A stretch of 7,982 nucleotides of DNA from Candidatus Hydrogenedentota bacterium (lineage in GTDB: Bacteria; Hydrogenedentota; Hydrogenedentia; Hydrogenedentales; CAITNO01). Every line of letters starts with the position of its first letter. Within the stretch, counting starts at the first letter, position 1. Below, one piece after another: positions 1-6,695 of this stretch. The stretch spans positions 1 to 7,982 of the forward strand of contig JAKLHG010000163.1 of the NCBI GenBank assembly GCA_022710255.1. The letters are read 5' to 3'. The translations under genes were made by a program, and so were the position numbers. Below the pieces are notes generated by a model. It did not search any database. It saw only the letters and a program-made list of their open reading frames with translations, and had not been told where the DNA came from.

Positions 1-151
1 CCCTTCTTTACGGTCTTTTGCGTCAAACTTTTGTGCAATACTGTTTTACGAAAAACCACGTCAAAACCCTGTCGAGGGCAGGAAGTCTGAACTTCGCAAC
101 ATGCACAACCCGCGAGAGGTGTTTCAGACTGAATGGCGTCTCGTGGCCGGA
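1..151. other. Intergenic region downstream of the DUF6807 gene; no gene seen
   Basis: No supportable gene lies here. Two plus-strand frames are open from the window edge to about position 155-160, but their translations resemble nothing I know and would run into the end of the convergent DUF6807 gene. Two small dyads are visible: GAAGT/ACTTC around a 4-base loop (82-95) and TTTCAG-A-CTGAA (122-133). Neither is followed by a T-tract on the minus strand, so neither is a convincing terminator for the DUF6807 gene. Confidence 0.5.
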
Positions 152-1093
152 CTAGTTTGATTTACATTCTTTTTCATAGTCCAGAAAGGCACTTTCCACT
201 GCGGCGTTATCCACCTTGCCGCGATGAATATAAAGGCGATAGCGAAGGGTAAAAGAATCTCCCGGCTGCATGACATGTGATTTTGTATGGGGCCACGACT
301 GACCCAAAAATCCATAATGACGCAGAATCCATCCCGAATGGGGATATCCGGGATTCTGGGGGTTTTGGAAGATACTCATTCCCGAAAAGGTTTCACTGTC
401 GGGTGCAACCGCATAGGAGATATCAGCCCAGGGCGATTCGAGTTCCAATACATCTTCCGCACATTCTCCCTGCCTTGACGTAAACAGGAAGGGAGCGCGT
501 GAGGCATCGGGACGAAGGCAGAAACCGCCGTATCCCTTATTGTCGGTACCACTGCCTCTCAGAGTGAACACTTCATGGCTTATATTTTGAAATGTAAGTT
601 CAAAATCGATATTTCGATGGTTTTGTTCCGCAGGGTGAACCAGCATACGCACCTGTTCCTTAACAACGGGATTCTCGGGCGCATCATCGTAGACCCAAAG
701 ATTTTCCACGGCAAGTTCCGCACGAATATCATCCGCCTCTCGGACAAGCCACTTGGAATGCACCGCCCGAGCGCCATCCAGCGCCCAGACATCCAACTTG
801 CGTTCGCCAAGAGTACTGTCAGGCCATGCCCAGAAAACGCCCCGGTGATGAAAATGGTCCAGAGGAAAGTCTTGGGTTAGTATTTCACCATCAAGGCCGT
901 AAAGCGGGTGAATGTAACAAGCACGCTTATACCGTTCCGGAACAAAGACCGGTTTTTTGCCCGGAATATAACGGTATGCGAAGACAGAGGCCTCTCCCTC
1001 CTTTACCGTAATCGTCGTCCCATCATCATGCAAACTGAACGCCCCCTGTACAAGACTTGTAATTAAAATACTTGCCAGCCCCAAATATACCAT
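152..1093 (-). CDS. Secreted DUF6807 (PmoA-family) protein
   Basis: A 313-residue exported protein of the DUF6807 family, which databases often label 'methane oxygenase PmoA' although it is unrelated in sequence to the particulate methane monooxygenase subunit. Residues 1-20 form a hydrophobic signal peptide (MVYLGLASILITSLVQGAFS), so the product is probably periplasmic or secreted. The family signature is clear: an HPLYG segment at about 62-66, then DHFHHRG at 79-85 followed by an aromatic stretch. The family's C-terminal LRYRLYIHRG strand lies at about 284-293. The histidine cluster suggests a metal or sugar site, but that is inference; members are common in polysaccharide-degrading bacteria and the reaction is unknown. 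The ATG start at 1093 is fixed by the signal peptide and by AAGGA seven bases upstream. About 270 bases separate it from the HAD gene, so it probably has its own transcription signal. Confidence 0.9.
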   Translation of the reverse strand: MVYLGLASILITSLVQGAFSLHDDGTTITVKEGEASVFAYRYIPGKKPVFVPERYKRACYIHPLYGLDGEILTQDFPLDHFHHRGVFWAWPDSTLGERKLDVWALDGARAVHSKWLVREADDIRAELAVENLWVYDDAPENPVVKEQVRMLVHPAEQNHRNIDFELTFQNISHEVFTLRGSGTDNKGYGGFCLRPDASRAPFLFTSRQGECAEDVLELESPWADISYAVAPDSETFSGMSIFQNPQNPGYPHSGWILRHYGFLGQSWPHTKSHVMQPGDSFTLRYRLYIHRGKVDNAAVESAFLDYEKECKSN

Positions 1094-1365
1094 ATCATAT
1101 TCCTTATACTGTTTGTGACCATCCTGCGTCGTCTATGGACTCCAAAGTAAATCGACCCCGAACAAGAGGTATCATCCGATAAACGCCCATCATCCAATAG
1201 GGGGGGTGACGCAAGATCTTCACGACAACGAAACTCCTGAAGGAAAACATTTCTCTTTTCAGAAAGCATACAGGCCCTATGCCACCAATGACCGACCGCA
1301 CGTTGAAGCCGCCTTATCCCGGGCTTCGGACACACCTGGGAAGAAGATAATATCTATAACAAGGT
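1094..1365. other. 272-base intergenic region between the HAD and DUF6807 genes
   Basis: No recognised gene. On the minus strand a 65-codon frame opens at a GTG (1301) and ends in TAA at 1104-1106; its stop overlaps the Shine-Dalgarno of the DUF6807 gene. The frame contains a C7 run (G7 at 1200-1206 on the plus strand). The translation has no known motif, so I do not call it a gene. A plus-strand frame beginning at 1206 in the same stretch runs antisense into the HAD gene. No hairpin with a T-tract was found after the HAD stop, and I could not pick out a convincing promoter for the DUF6807 gene. Confidence 0.5.
1101..1105 (-). promoter_or_regulatory. Shine-Dalgarno of the DUF6807 gene
   Basis: AAGGA on the minus strand, with seven bases between it and the ATG at 1093. 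It is the best ribosome binding site in the window and supports that start over the out-of-frame ATG five bases upstream. Confidence 0.7.
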
Positions 1366-2313
1366 TCATTCAGAAAAATACGGCCCACGACCGACGCTGC
1401 TTTCAAGCGTGCGAATCCTGTCTTTCATCATACGGCGCGCGATACAGGATACCTGACGCTGCAGCCACATATCCGTCTGACCGCCCTCACGATAATCAGC
1501 GGGACCATAGGCGTCAACACGGCCAGAACGTAATAGTTCGTCGACCTGGGCAAACAACTGGGAAGAACCGGGGGGATAAACGGCATAAGCAAGTCCGCCA
1601 TGCTTTCGTATTACTGAAAAACTTGGCACATCGCTGGGGCCGTCCGCAATGTAAATCATGTTACGGAAAGGCACACGTCGTTCGTCTTCCGGAATCGTAT
1701 CGTTAACGGACACCCCCGTAAGTTTGTTGATTCCTTTGTTGATTTCGAATATGGCCCGTGTCTTGGTTGTGTGGTCCAGAAAACCAGCGATTTGTGTAAT
1801 GGGACCCGCTTTTGGTTTATCGGACGGATTAAGACCCGGCAGCGCGGGACTCTCAATAAATTCACTGGCCCATATGCCGCTGAGGTGTTCCGCTATCGCG
1901 GAACCGCGCACCAGTTCCGCCAAACCTGTGCTTACCACATAGTGTTCCAGGTGCAAATCGCTATCTTTAAACTCCTCTGTTTCAAGAATGGCGCGTAACC
2001 GGAAGAATATCTCAGGGACCCCGTCATAAAAACGGATTTGAGCTCCCAGTTCGCGAAGTTTGGCATTGGACAGATCGCCCATAAGACCACATTGAACATA
2101 AGTTAACAAATGCCCGAGATAACAGGTATCCTGTTGCACCTTGATTCCCGCCCTGGCATAGAATGCGGGCAAAGAGCGCACTTCCTCCCAGAATTTACGG
2201 GCGTCCACCCCGTAATGGTCGAAAACAGGTTCCTGCATGTAATGGGGCGACAACGTCTGGTCAAAGTCCCAAATGATGGCGATAACGTTTTGTAGAAACA
2301 GTCCTTTGCTCAT
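1366..2313 (-). CDS. HAD-superfamily phosphatase (phosphoserine phosphatase-like), substrate unknown
   Basis: A 315-residue cytosolic haloacid dehalogenase-fold hydrolase. All four HAD motifs are present. Motif I is DFDQT at 16-20: Asp16 would be the phospho-accepting nucleophile and Asp18 the general acid/base. Motif II is STG at 128-130. A motif III lysine lies in the TTKTRAIFEINKG stretch (Lys184 or Lys194). Motif IV is DGPSD at 224-228, for Mg binding. Residues about 25-105, between motifs I and II, form a helical C1-type cap, which usually means a small-molecule phosphomonoester substrate. The C-terminal tail from about 275 is outside the core fold. I start at ATG 2313 rather than the in-frame ATG at 2334, because AAGGG lies seven bases before 2313 and nothing comparable precedes 2334. 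It is divergent from the DUF362 gene. The specific substrate cannot be read from sequence. Confidence 0.88.
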   Translation of the reverse strand: MSKGLFLQNVIAIIWDFDQTLSPHYMQEPVFDHYGVDARKFWEEVRSLPAFYARAGIKVQQDTCYLGHLLTYVQCGLMGDLSNAKLRELGAQIRFYDGVPEIFFRLRAILETEEFKDSDLHLEHYVVSTGLAELVRGSAIAEHLSGIWASEFIESPALPGLNPSDKPKAGPITQIAGFLDHTTKTRAIFEINKGINKLTGVSVNDTIPEDERRVPFRNMIYIADGPSDVPSFSVIRKHGGLAYAVYPPGSSQLFAQVDELLRSGRVDAYGPADYREGGQTDMWLQRQVSCIARRMMKDRIRTLESSVGRGPYFSE

Positions 2314-2320
2314 AGAAAGA

Positions 2321-2325
2321 CCCTT
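2321..2325 (-). promoter_or_regulatory. Shine-Dalgarno deciding the HAD gene start
   Basis: AAGGG on the minus strand, seven bases before the ATG at 2313. It would lie inside the coding sequence if the upstream ATG at 2334 were used, so it favours the shorter, 315-residue protein. Confidence 0.55.
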
Positions 2326-2335
2326 GGATGCCATA

Positions 2336-2341
2336 AGTATA
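2336..2341 (-). promoter_or_regulatory. Candidate -10 box for the HAD gene
   Basis: TATACT on the minus strand, a five-of-six match to TATAAT. Transcription would begin near 2329, giving a short leader that retains the AAGGG site and the 2313 start but drops the 2334 ATG. No recognisable -35 lies 16-18 bases upstream, so this is only a candidate. Confidence 0.3.
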
Positions 2342-2486
2342 ACGGATTACAGGCCGTCATCTATAATGGGAAGTGTCGAACCCTGTACAGACGGTCCCTT
2401 GTCTCAGGGAATCATAATACATAGCTCTTGATCTTTCCATTCTTTTCTTGCTATTGAATTTTAAAAGCCTCCGTTTCCGTGTCGGA

Positions 2487-2495
2487 TGGTATACT
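2487..2495 (+). promoter_or_regulatory. Extended -10 promoter element for the DUF362 gene
   Basis: TGG followed by TATACT matches an extended -10 element (TGN-TATAAT, five of six in the hexamer). Such elements can work without a -35, and no good -35 is present. Predicted transcription start is near 2502, giving a leader of about 70 bases before the DUF362 ATG. Confidence 0.45.
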
Positions 2496-2501
2496 ATGTC
2501 C

Positions 2502-2576
2502 ATGATAAGGCCTACATCGATCATAATGGCCGTTTGTTCTTCTGAGTCACCCAAGTACATGAAAGTCTCAAGATGA
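2502..2576 (+). other. Candidate 24-codon leader ORF overlapping the DUF362 start
   Basis: An ATG at 2502 (with another in frame at 2496) opens a frame that ends in TGA at 2574-2576, giving a four-base ATGA overlap with the DUF362 ATG at 2573. The predicted transcription start is close to 2502, so translation would have to be leaderless, and no Shine-Dalgarno is present. The product has no recognised motif. The frame may be chance; the overlap geometry is the only support. Confidence 0.2.
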
Positions 2577-3757
2577 ATATTTCCCGCGAAGATAAGAACA
2601 TTGCCGGTCCTTCCGTCGTTGTCGTTTTGCGTTGCGATAGTTATGCTCCAGGCATGGTTAAAGGATGTATAGCGCAGGGATTGAAGCTTCTTGGCGGCGC
2701 AGAGCGATTTGTACAACCCGGTGACCGTATTCTCTTGAAACCAAACCTGTTGAACGGCAAAGTGCCGGAAAAGGCTGTCACCACCCATCCCATCGTCTTT
2801 AAAGCCGTGGCCGAGCTGTTCCGGGCAGAAGGTGCGGTACTTTCCTATGGAGACTCGCCTGGCTTCGGGCGGCCCGCCGCGGTGGCGCAACATTCGGGGC
2901 TTGCTGAAATCTCGGCCTTGCTCAATATTCCGTTGGCGGATTTTCATACGGGGCGCACCATTTCTTTTCCCGAAGGACATCTATGCAAACAGTTTACCAT
3001 TGCCAAAGGCGCCCTTGATGCGGACGGCATTATTTCCCTTCCCAAACTGAAGACACATGCCCTGACCCGAGTCACCGGCGCGATAAAGAACCAGTTCGGC
3101 TGTGTCCCTGGCTCGCTTAAAGGGGAATTCCACGGCAGATTCAACAAAATCACCCATTTTGCTGAGATGCTCGTGGACCTGTCGCGATTTCTTAAGCCAA
3201 GGCTCTACATCATGGACGGCATCTTGTCCATGGAAGGGAATGGACCCGGCAATGGCACCCCTCGTTGGACGAACCTGGTGCTGATGTCCACGGACCCGGT
3301 TGCCTTGGATGCGGTCGTTTGTCAGTTAATCGACCTGGACCCAAAACTGGTGCCTACGATTACTACCGGCCAGGAGAGGGGACTGGGCGATTACCGGGAA
3401 ACGCAGCTTCTCGGAGATCCTATCGAAATGTGCGCGTGTCCCGATTTCAAGGTCAACCGCAAACCTGCACTATCAACCGACTCGGTACACCGCTTCCTCG
3501 TTCCTGTTATGCGCCGTCACATGATCCCCCGGCCTTTTATTCGCGAAGACCTCTGTACCCATTGCGGCACCTGCGTCCAGATGTGCCCGGTCTCGCCGAA
3601 GGCCATCGACTTCCGCCGGACCGACCCCGCTGGTCCGCCCCAGTATGACTATAAACAATGTATTCGTTGTTACTGCTGCCAGGAAATCTGTCCGGACAGC
3701 GCTATCGAAGTAGAAACGCCATGGTTGGGGAAATGGTTGCGTAAATACGGATTTTAG
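2573..3757 (+). CDS. DUF362 protein with C-terminal 2x[4Fe-4S] ferredoxin domain
   Basis: A 394-residue cytosolic iron-sulfur protein. Residues about 14-300 are a DUF362 domain, with the typical opening (VVVVLRCDSY at 15-24), a LLKPNL segment at 54-59, a GDSPGFG segment at 93-99, a LPKLKTHALTRVTGAIKN stretch at about 156-173, and an STDPVALDA segment at about 239-247. Residues 326-380 hold two bacterial ferredoxin motifs: Cys328-x2-Cys331-x2-Cys334-x3-Cys338-Pro, and Cys363-x2-Cys366-x2-Cys369-x3-Cys373-Pro. All eight ligands for two [4Fe-4S] clusters are therefore present. An electron-transfer or redox role is likely, but the reaction of the family is unknown. There is no signal peptide or membrane segment. 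The Shine-Dalgarno is weak. The gene stands alone on the plus strand, divergent from the HAD gene and convergent with the pyrG operon. Confidence 0.9.
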   Translation: MNISREDKNIAGPSVVVVLRCDSYAPGMVKGCIAQGLKLLGGAERFVQPGDRILLKPNLLNGKVPEKAVTTHPIVFKAVAELFRAEGAVLSYGDSPGFGRPAAVAQHSGLAEISALLNIPLADFHTGRTISFPEGHLCKQFTIAKGALDADGIISLPKLKTHALTRVTGAIKNQFGCVPGSLKGEFHGRFNKITHFAEMLVDLSRFLKPRLYIMDGILSMEGNGPGNGTPRWTNLVLMSTDPVALDAVVCQLIDLDPKLVPTITTGQERGLGDYRETQLLGDPIEMCACPDFKVNRKPALSTDSVHRFLVPVMRRHMIPRPFIREDLCTHCGTCVQMCPVSPKAIDFRRTDPAGPPQYDYKQCIRCYCCQEICPDSAIEVETPWLGKWLRKYGF

Positions 3758-3777
3758 GACAGACGTTCCCCTTGCCG

Positions 3778-3811
3778 ATTCCCGGAGAATCAGGGAATAG
3801 AGATGGTTTTT
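3778..3811 (+). terminator. Weak candidate terminator between convergent genes
   Basis: ATTCCC (3778-3783) and GGGAAT (3793-3798) form a six-base stem around a nine-base loop, starting 20 bases after the DUF362 stop. A T5 run follows at 3807-3811. An alternative stem, GATTC/GAATC (3777-3781 with 3787-3791), competes with it. The stem is short and the T-run is distant, so support is weak. There is no T-tract on the minus-strand side. Confidence 0.22.
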
Positions 3812-4824
3812 ACCGCATACTTACGGCGGGGACTCCGGTATAGCGTTATATGTATGGCTTTCACCTGTTCTTTTAATACTTCGTGAGATATCTGAAGGGA
3901 AACTTCTTCCGATGACAAGGGCCCAATCAATATCGGGCCGTAAAGATGTCCGGGCTGGTCTTTGTAAGTCCATTGGGCATCAAGCGTGTCCACAGGCGTT
4001 ACGCTTCCTTCACGCTCCTCCACTTCCACGGAGACGCCGAATTCTTTTAAGGGACCCGGGAACGCTGAAGTACTCGCATACGGTGCGTTCAAGCGGACCG
4101 TTTCCCCAAAACTGTTGCTGAAAACCAGCCGAAACGTTCCATTTCCCAGTGTCTCCACATCCATATGCAGCCTGCCCCATGAATGGATATACAGGTACCC
4201 GGAAATCAGGATAAAAAAACTCAGCAAAATAGCGCCGGACAGCGCAGCCTTGTCTGAACGTTCCAGGCTTACAAACCACTGCAATACACGTTGTGGCTGA
4301 ACGGATACCCGGCCTGCCCGGGGTTTTGATTCAGGTGGAGGTGCCTCTGATTCGGCATCAACGGGCCGCCGGAAACGCTCCCAAGCCTGGGCATATTGAT
4401 AGAGCGGAAGGTTGGGGCGGGGCCCCGCTTCCATACCGTGTAAAAGGCGCAGCAACCTGTCGCAACGTTCCACCTCCTCCTTTGCCGCCGAAATTTTTCT
4501 GGCAAGTTCCAAAATGAATTCATTGACTGAGGCGGGGGGGGACATATCCTTGCCGGGTCTTTCGGACGCGAGTTTCTGCTTGTACGAAGCGATTGCCGCC
4601 GCATCGGCATGCAACCGGCGCAACGCTTTGATTTCAGCCTCCAAAAACGCCGCAGCTTCTCCCGCCAGTTCTTGCTGCCGATTCAAAAAAATGGCAGGCG
4701 CCAAAAGGTAACCCGGGGGCAGGTCTTCTTCGTCCAGGTGCGTTGCATTCCGGAGGATTCCTTCCGTTTTTTGCAGCCAGCCGGACACCAACGCTATGCG
4801 TTGTTCAAGGGTGATATCAGCCAC
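3790..4824 (-). CDS. Single-pass membrane protein of unknown function, coupled to pyrG
   Basis: I do not recognise this 344-residue protein. From the chosen GTG start, residues about 1-130 are mostly helical and rich in Ala, Glu, Arg and Leu, with coiled-coil-like stretches near 50-90 and 100-130. A proline-rich linker follows at about 158-170 (EAPPPESKPR). One hydrophobic helix spans about 194-214 (SGAILLSFFILISGYLYIHS). The remaining 130 residues look beta-rich. Positive charges before the helix suggest a cytoplasmic N-terminus and an external C-terminus; this is prediction. I chose GTG 4824 because AAGG lies six bases before it and it overlaps the pyrG stop by eight bases (GTG at 4822-4824, TGA at 4817-4819), which suggests translational coupling. 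A TTG at 4857 would add 11 residues and overlap pyrG further. A C8 run in codons about 95-97 is a possible slippage site. Confidence 0.75.
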   Translation of the reverse strand: MADITLEQRIALVSGWLQKTEGILRNATHLDEEDLPPGYLLAPAIFLNRQQELAGEAAAFLEAEIKALRRLHADAAAIASYKQKLASERPGKDMSPPASVNEFILELARKISAAKEEVERCDRLLRLLHGMEAGPRPNLPLYQYAQAWERFRRPVDAESEAPPPESKPRAGRVSVQPQRVLQWFVSLERSDKAALSGAILLSFFILISGYLYIHSWGRLHMDVETLGNGTFRLVFSNSFGETVRLNAPYASTSAFPGPLKEFGVSVEVEEREGSVTPVDTLDAQWTYKDQPGHLYGPILIGPLSSEEVSLQISHEVLKEQVKAIHITLYRSPRRKYAVKTISIP

Positions 4825-6439
4825 GTTTTGCCTTGCAGCGCAACGCCGCAGCCACAAAATCGCGGAACAGCGGTTGCGGATTCAACGGTTTACTCTTAAA
4901 TTCAGGATGAAATTGTACGGCACAAAACCATGGATGTTGTTGGACCTCAATAATTTCCACCAAGGTGTGGGTGTCGATGGCATGAGTACCGCTGACGCTG
5001 AGTCCGGCCGCCGTCAAGGCGTCCAGATAGACATTATTGAATTCATACCGATGTCTGTGCCGCTCATAGATAACACCCGCGCCATAGGCGGCATGAGCCA
5101 GGGTGCCGGGTTTGAGGTCGCACCGGTATTGTCCCAGTCGCATAGTACCACCCAAATTCTGGACGCCCCTTTGTTCAGACAGAAGCGATATTACCGGATG
5201 CGGGGTATGGGGGGAAAACTCCGTGGAAGCGGCGCCATCTAAACCTGCTTTGTTCCTGGCTATTTCAATCACGGCAATCTGCATACCAAGGCAGATACCG
5301 AAGTAGGGCACGTTATTTTCCCGGGCATATTGTGCCGCTTTTATTTTACCCTCAATACCGCGACTGCCGAACCCGGGCCCCACGAGAATCCCGTCATACG
5401 GTTCAAGGGCCTTTCCGGCATCTTCCTGTTCAAGATGTTCCGAATCCACCCAGGTCAGTTCGACACGGCAATCGTTTTGGATACCGGCATGTACAAAGGC
5501 TTCGTTGATGCTTTTATACGCATCATCATGTCCTACATATTTACCGACCGCAGCAATACGCACACGGGCAGGAGCGGCCCGGAGGCGCTCCACCATAGCG
5601 GTCCATTCCGCCAGGTCGCTCTCGGGCGCATCAACTCCCAGAATACGCAATACAATGTCATCGAGATTCTGCCGTTTGAAATTCAGTGGAATGGCATACA
5701 ACGGGGAAATATCTTCTCCATTAATAATCGCATCATTGGTTACATTACAGAACAACGCTATTTTTTGCCGCTGCTCTTTTTCCAGCCGTCTGGTACCAGT
5801 ACGGCAGATAATCACATCCGGTTGAAGGCCGATGTCGCGCAGAGCGCGCACACTATGCTGGGTCGGCTTTGTCTTCAGTTCTCCGGAGGCTTCGATATAG
5901 GGTACCAGGGTTACGTGGACAAAACAGCAATTTCCGGGACCGACATCCAGGCGGAATTGGCGCAAAGCCTCAAGGAAAGGCTGGCTTTCAATATCACCGA
6001 CAGTTCCTCCGACTTCCACGATAGCCACATCGGCGGGATCCTCTCCGGCTGTCAAGGCATGAATGCGGGACTTGATCTCATCCGTGATGTGGGGGATAAC
6101 CTGAACGGTCTTGCCCAGATATTCACCGCGGCGTTCTTTCTGAATCACAGAATTATAAACAGAACCAGTGGTGGCGTTACTTTTCTTAGATAATTTAGCG
6201 GAGGTAAAACGTTCATAATGCCCCAGGTCCAGATCTGTTTCGGCGCCGTCGTCCGTAACGAACACCTCGCCATGCTCAAATGGGTTCATAGTGCCCGGGT
6301 CTACATTGATATACGGATCCATCTTCATCATGGCAATGCGCAGCCCGCGGGATTCGAGAAGAAGCCCCAAACCGGCCGAAGCGATTCCCTTGCCCACGGA
6401 GGACACCACACCGCCCGTTGTAAATACGTACTTGGTCAT
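4817..6439 (-). CDS. pyrG: CTP synthase
   Basis: A 540-residue CTP synthase (EC 6.3.4.2), the cytosolic enzyme that converts UTP, ATP and glutamine to CTP in the last step of pyrimidine nucleotide synthesis. The N-terminal amidoligase domain (about 1-270) has the P-loop-like TGGVVSSVGKG at 8-18, the DGAETDLDLGHYERF block at 64-78 with metal-binding Asp71, and EVGGTVGDIES near 142-152. The C-terminal class I glutamine amidotransferase domain has the nucleophile Cys383 in GICLGMQ, and His511 and Glu513 in QFHPEF, completing the catalytic triad. Length and motif order match the family (E. coli PyrG is 545 residues). I start at ATG 6439 because MTKYVFTTGG aligns with known N-termini; GGGAG lies 12 bases upstream. 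An in-frame ATG at 6451 sits directly against that GGGAG and is less likely. It leads the operon with the membrane-protein gene. Confidence 0.98.
   Translation of the reverse strand: MTKYVFTTGGVVSSVGKGIASAGLGLLLESRGLRIAMMKMDPYINVDPGTMNPFEHGEVFVTDDGAETDLDLGHYERFTSAKLSKKSNATTGSVYNSVIQKERRGEYLGKTVQVIPHITDEIKSRIHALTAGEDPADVAIVEVGGTVGDIESQPFLEALRQFRLDVGPGNCCFVHVTLVPYIEASGELKTKPTQHSVRALRDIGLQPDVIICRTGTRRLEKEQRQKIALFCNVTNDAIINGEDISPLYAIPLNFKRQNLDDIVLRILGVDAPESDLAEWTAMVERLRAAPARVRIAAVGKYVGHDDAYKSINEAFVHAGIQNDCRVELTWVDSEHLEQEDAGKALEPYDGILVGPGFGSRGIEGKIKAAQYARENNVPYFGICLGMQIAVIEIARNKAGLDGAASTEFSPHTPHPVISLLSEQRGVQNLGGTMRLGQYRCDLKPGTLAHAAYGAGVIYERHRHRYEFNNVYLDALTAAGLSVSGTHAIDTHTLVEIIEVQQHPWFCAVQFHPEFKSKPLNPQPLFRDFVAAALRCKAKRG
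4831..4834 (-). promoter_or_regulatory. Shine-Dalgarno inside the pyrG end, for the downstream membrane-protein gene
   Basis: AAGG on the minus strand lies six bases before the GTG at 4824, within the last codons of pyrG. It favours the GTG start over the upstream TTG at 4857 and fits coupled translation of the two genes. Confidence 0.45.
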
Positions 6440-6523
6440 TTTTAGCTGCATCTCCCGTTGTTTTCTGTGAAAGTTTTGCTTCGAAATCATACAGAGACGC
6501 GACGAATCCTTGTCGGATCTTCT

Positions 6524-6552
6524 ATCCTATTTTCAGCCTGAAATACATCCAA
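6524..6552 (-). promoter_or_regulatory. Candidate sigma-70-type promoter for pyrG
   Basis: On the minus strand, TTGGAT (6547-6552) and TAGGAT (6524-6529) are separated by exactly 17 bases, matching three of six -35 and four of six -10 positions. Predicted start is near 6517, giving a leader of about 78 bases before the pyrG ATG. The spacer contains a perfect six-base inverted repeat, described separately. Confidence 0.45.
6531..6543. promoter_or_regulatory. Operator-like inverted repeat in the pyrG promoter spacer
   Basis: TTTCAG-C-CTGAAA is a perfect dyad with six-base arms around one central base. It sits wholly between the candidate -35 and -10 boxes of pyrG, a usual position for a repressor site. 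The same pattern with one outer mismatch occurs at 122-134. No known regulator is assigned. Confidence 0.35.
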
Positions 6553-6612
6553 ACTACGGAACAACGAAAATGCAGGCAGGAGAAAATCCAATTGGAAGAA
6601 CGGCGGGGAGGA

Positions 6613-6629
6613 CCCGTCTCATCAACGGG
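6613..6629. repeat. Small hairpin between the GNAT gene and pyrG
   Basis: CCCGT (6613-6617) and ACGGG (6625-6629) pair around a seven-base loop; read on the minus strand the stem can gain a sixth, G-U pair. It lies upstream of the candidate pyrG promoter and is not followed by a T-tract. It could form at the 3' end of the GNAT transcript. Confidence 0.3.
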
Positions 6630-6665
6630 ATTACATGGTAGCACAGGGCAAAGATTGAAATCCAC

Positions 6666-6695
6666 AAAAAAAGGAACCTGTGCCGTCGCTGGGCA
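6666..6695 (-). terminator. Weak candidate terminator after the GNAT gene
   Basis: Directly after the GNAT stop, the minus strand reads TGCC and GGCA around a seven-base loop (6681-6695), then an eight-base spacer, then T7 (6666-6672). The T-run suits termination, but the stem is only four pairs and not adjacent to it, so an atypical or weak terminator is the most that can be said. Confidence 0.25.

Larger units (their letters stand above)
6440..6695. other. Intergenic region upstream of pyrG
   Basis: This 256-base stretch holds no gene. It contains the weak GNAT terminator candidate, a small hairpin (6613-6629), the candidate pyrG promoter with its inverted repeat, and a pyrG leader of about 78 bases. 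The leader holds a small dyad (CGAC/GTCG around eight bases, near 6499-6514). I did not find the initial G-rich CTP-sensing start followed by a terminator that regulates pyrG in some Gram-positive bacteria. Confidence 0.5.

Noticed and set aside
35..64. A possible minus-strand promoter (TTGACG, 18-base spacer, TATTGC) reading out of the window
   Set aside because: The -10 matches only three of six consensus positions and the downstream gene is outside the window, so it cannot be tested.
1206..1706. A 166-codon plus-strand frame starting in the G7 run
   Set aside because: More than half lies antisense to the HAD gene, whose motifs are intact. The first 54 codons look protein-like, but no motif or homologous signature is seen.
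2376..2390. A GGTTCGA-like T-loop sequence on the minus strand, suggesting a tRNA
   Set aside because: The flanking bases do not form a T-arm stem, and no anticodon or acceptor arm is found nearby.
2395..2410. TCCCT/AGGGA hairpin in the HAD-DUF362 intergenic region
   Set aside because: A five-base stem with no T-tract and no tie to a promoter or start; it is within chance expectation.
2357..2980. A 207-codon minus-strand frame
   Set aside because: It lies mostly antisense to the DUF362 coding sequence and has no recognisable domain.
5330..6193. A 287-codon plus-strand open frame opposite pyrG
   Set aside because: It lies wholly antisense to the conserved pyrG coding sequence, shows no motifs, and is explained by the codon use of the true gene.
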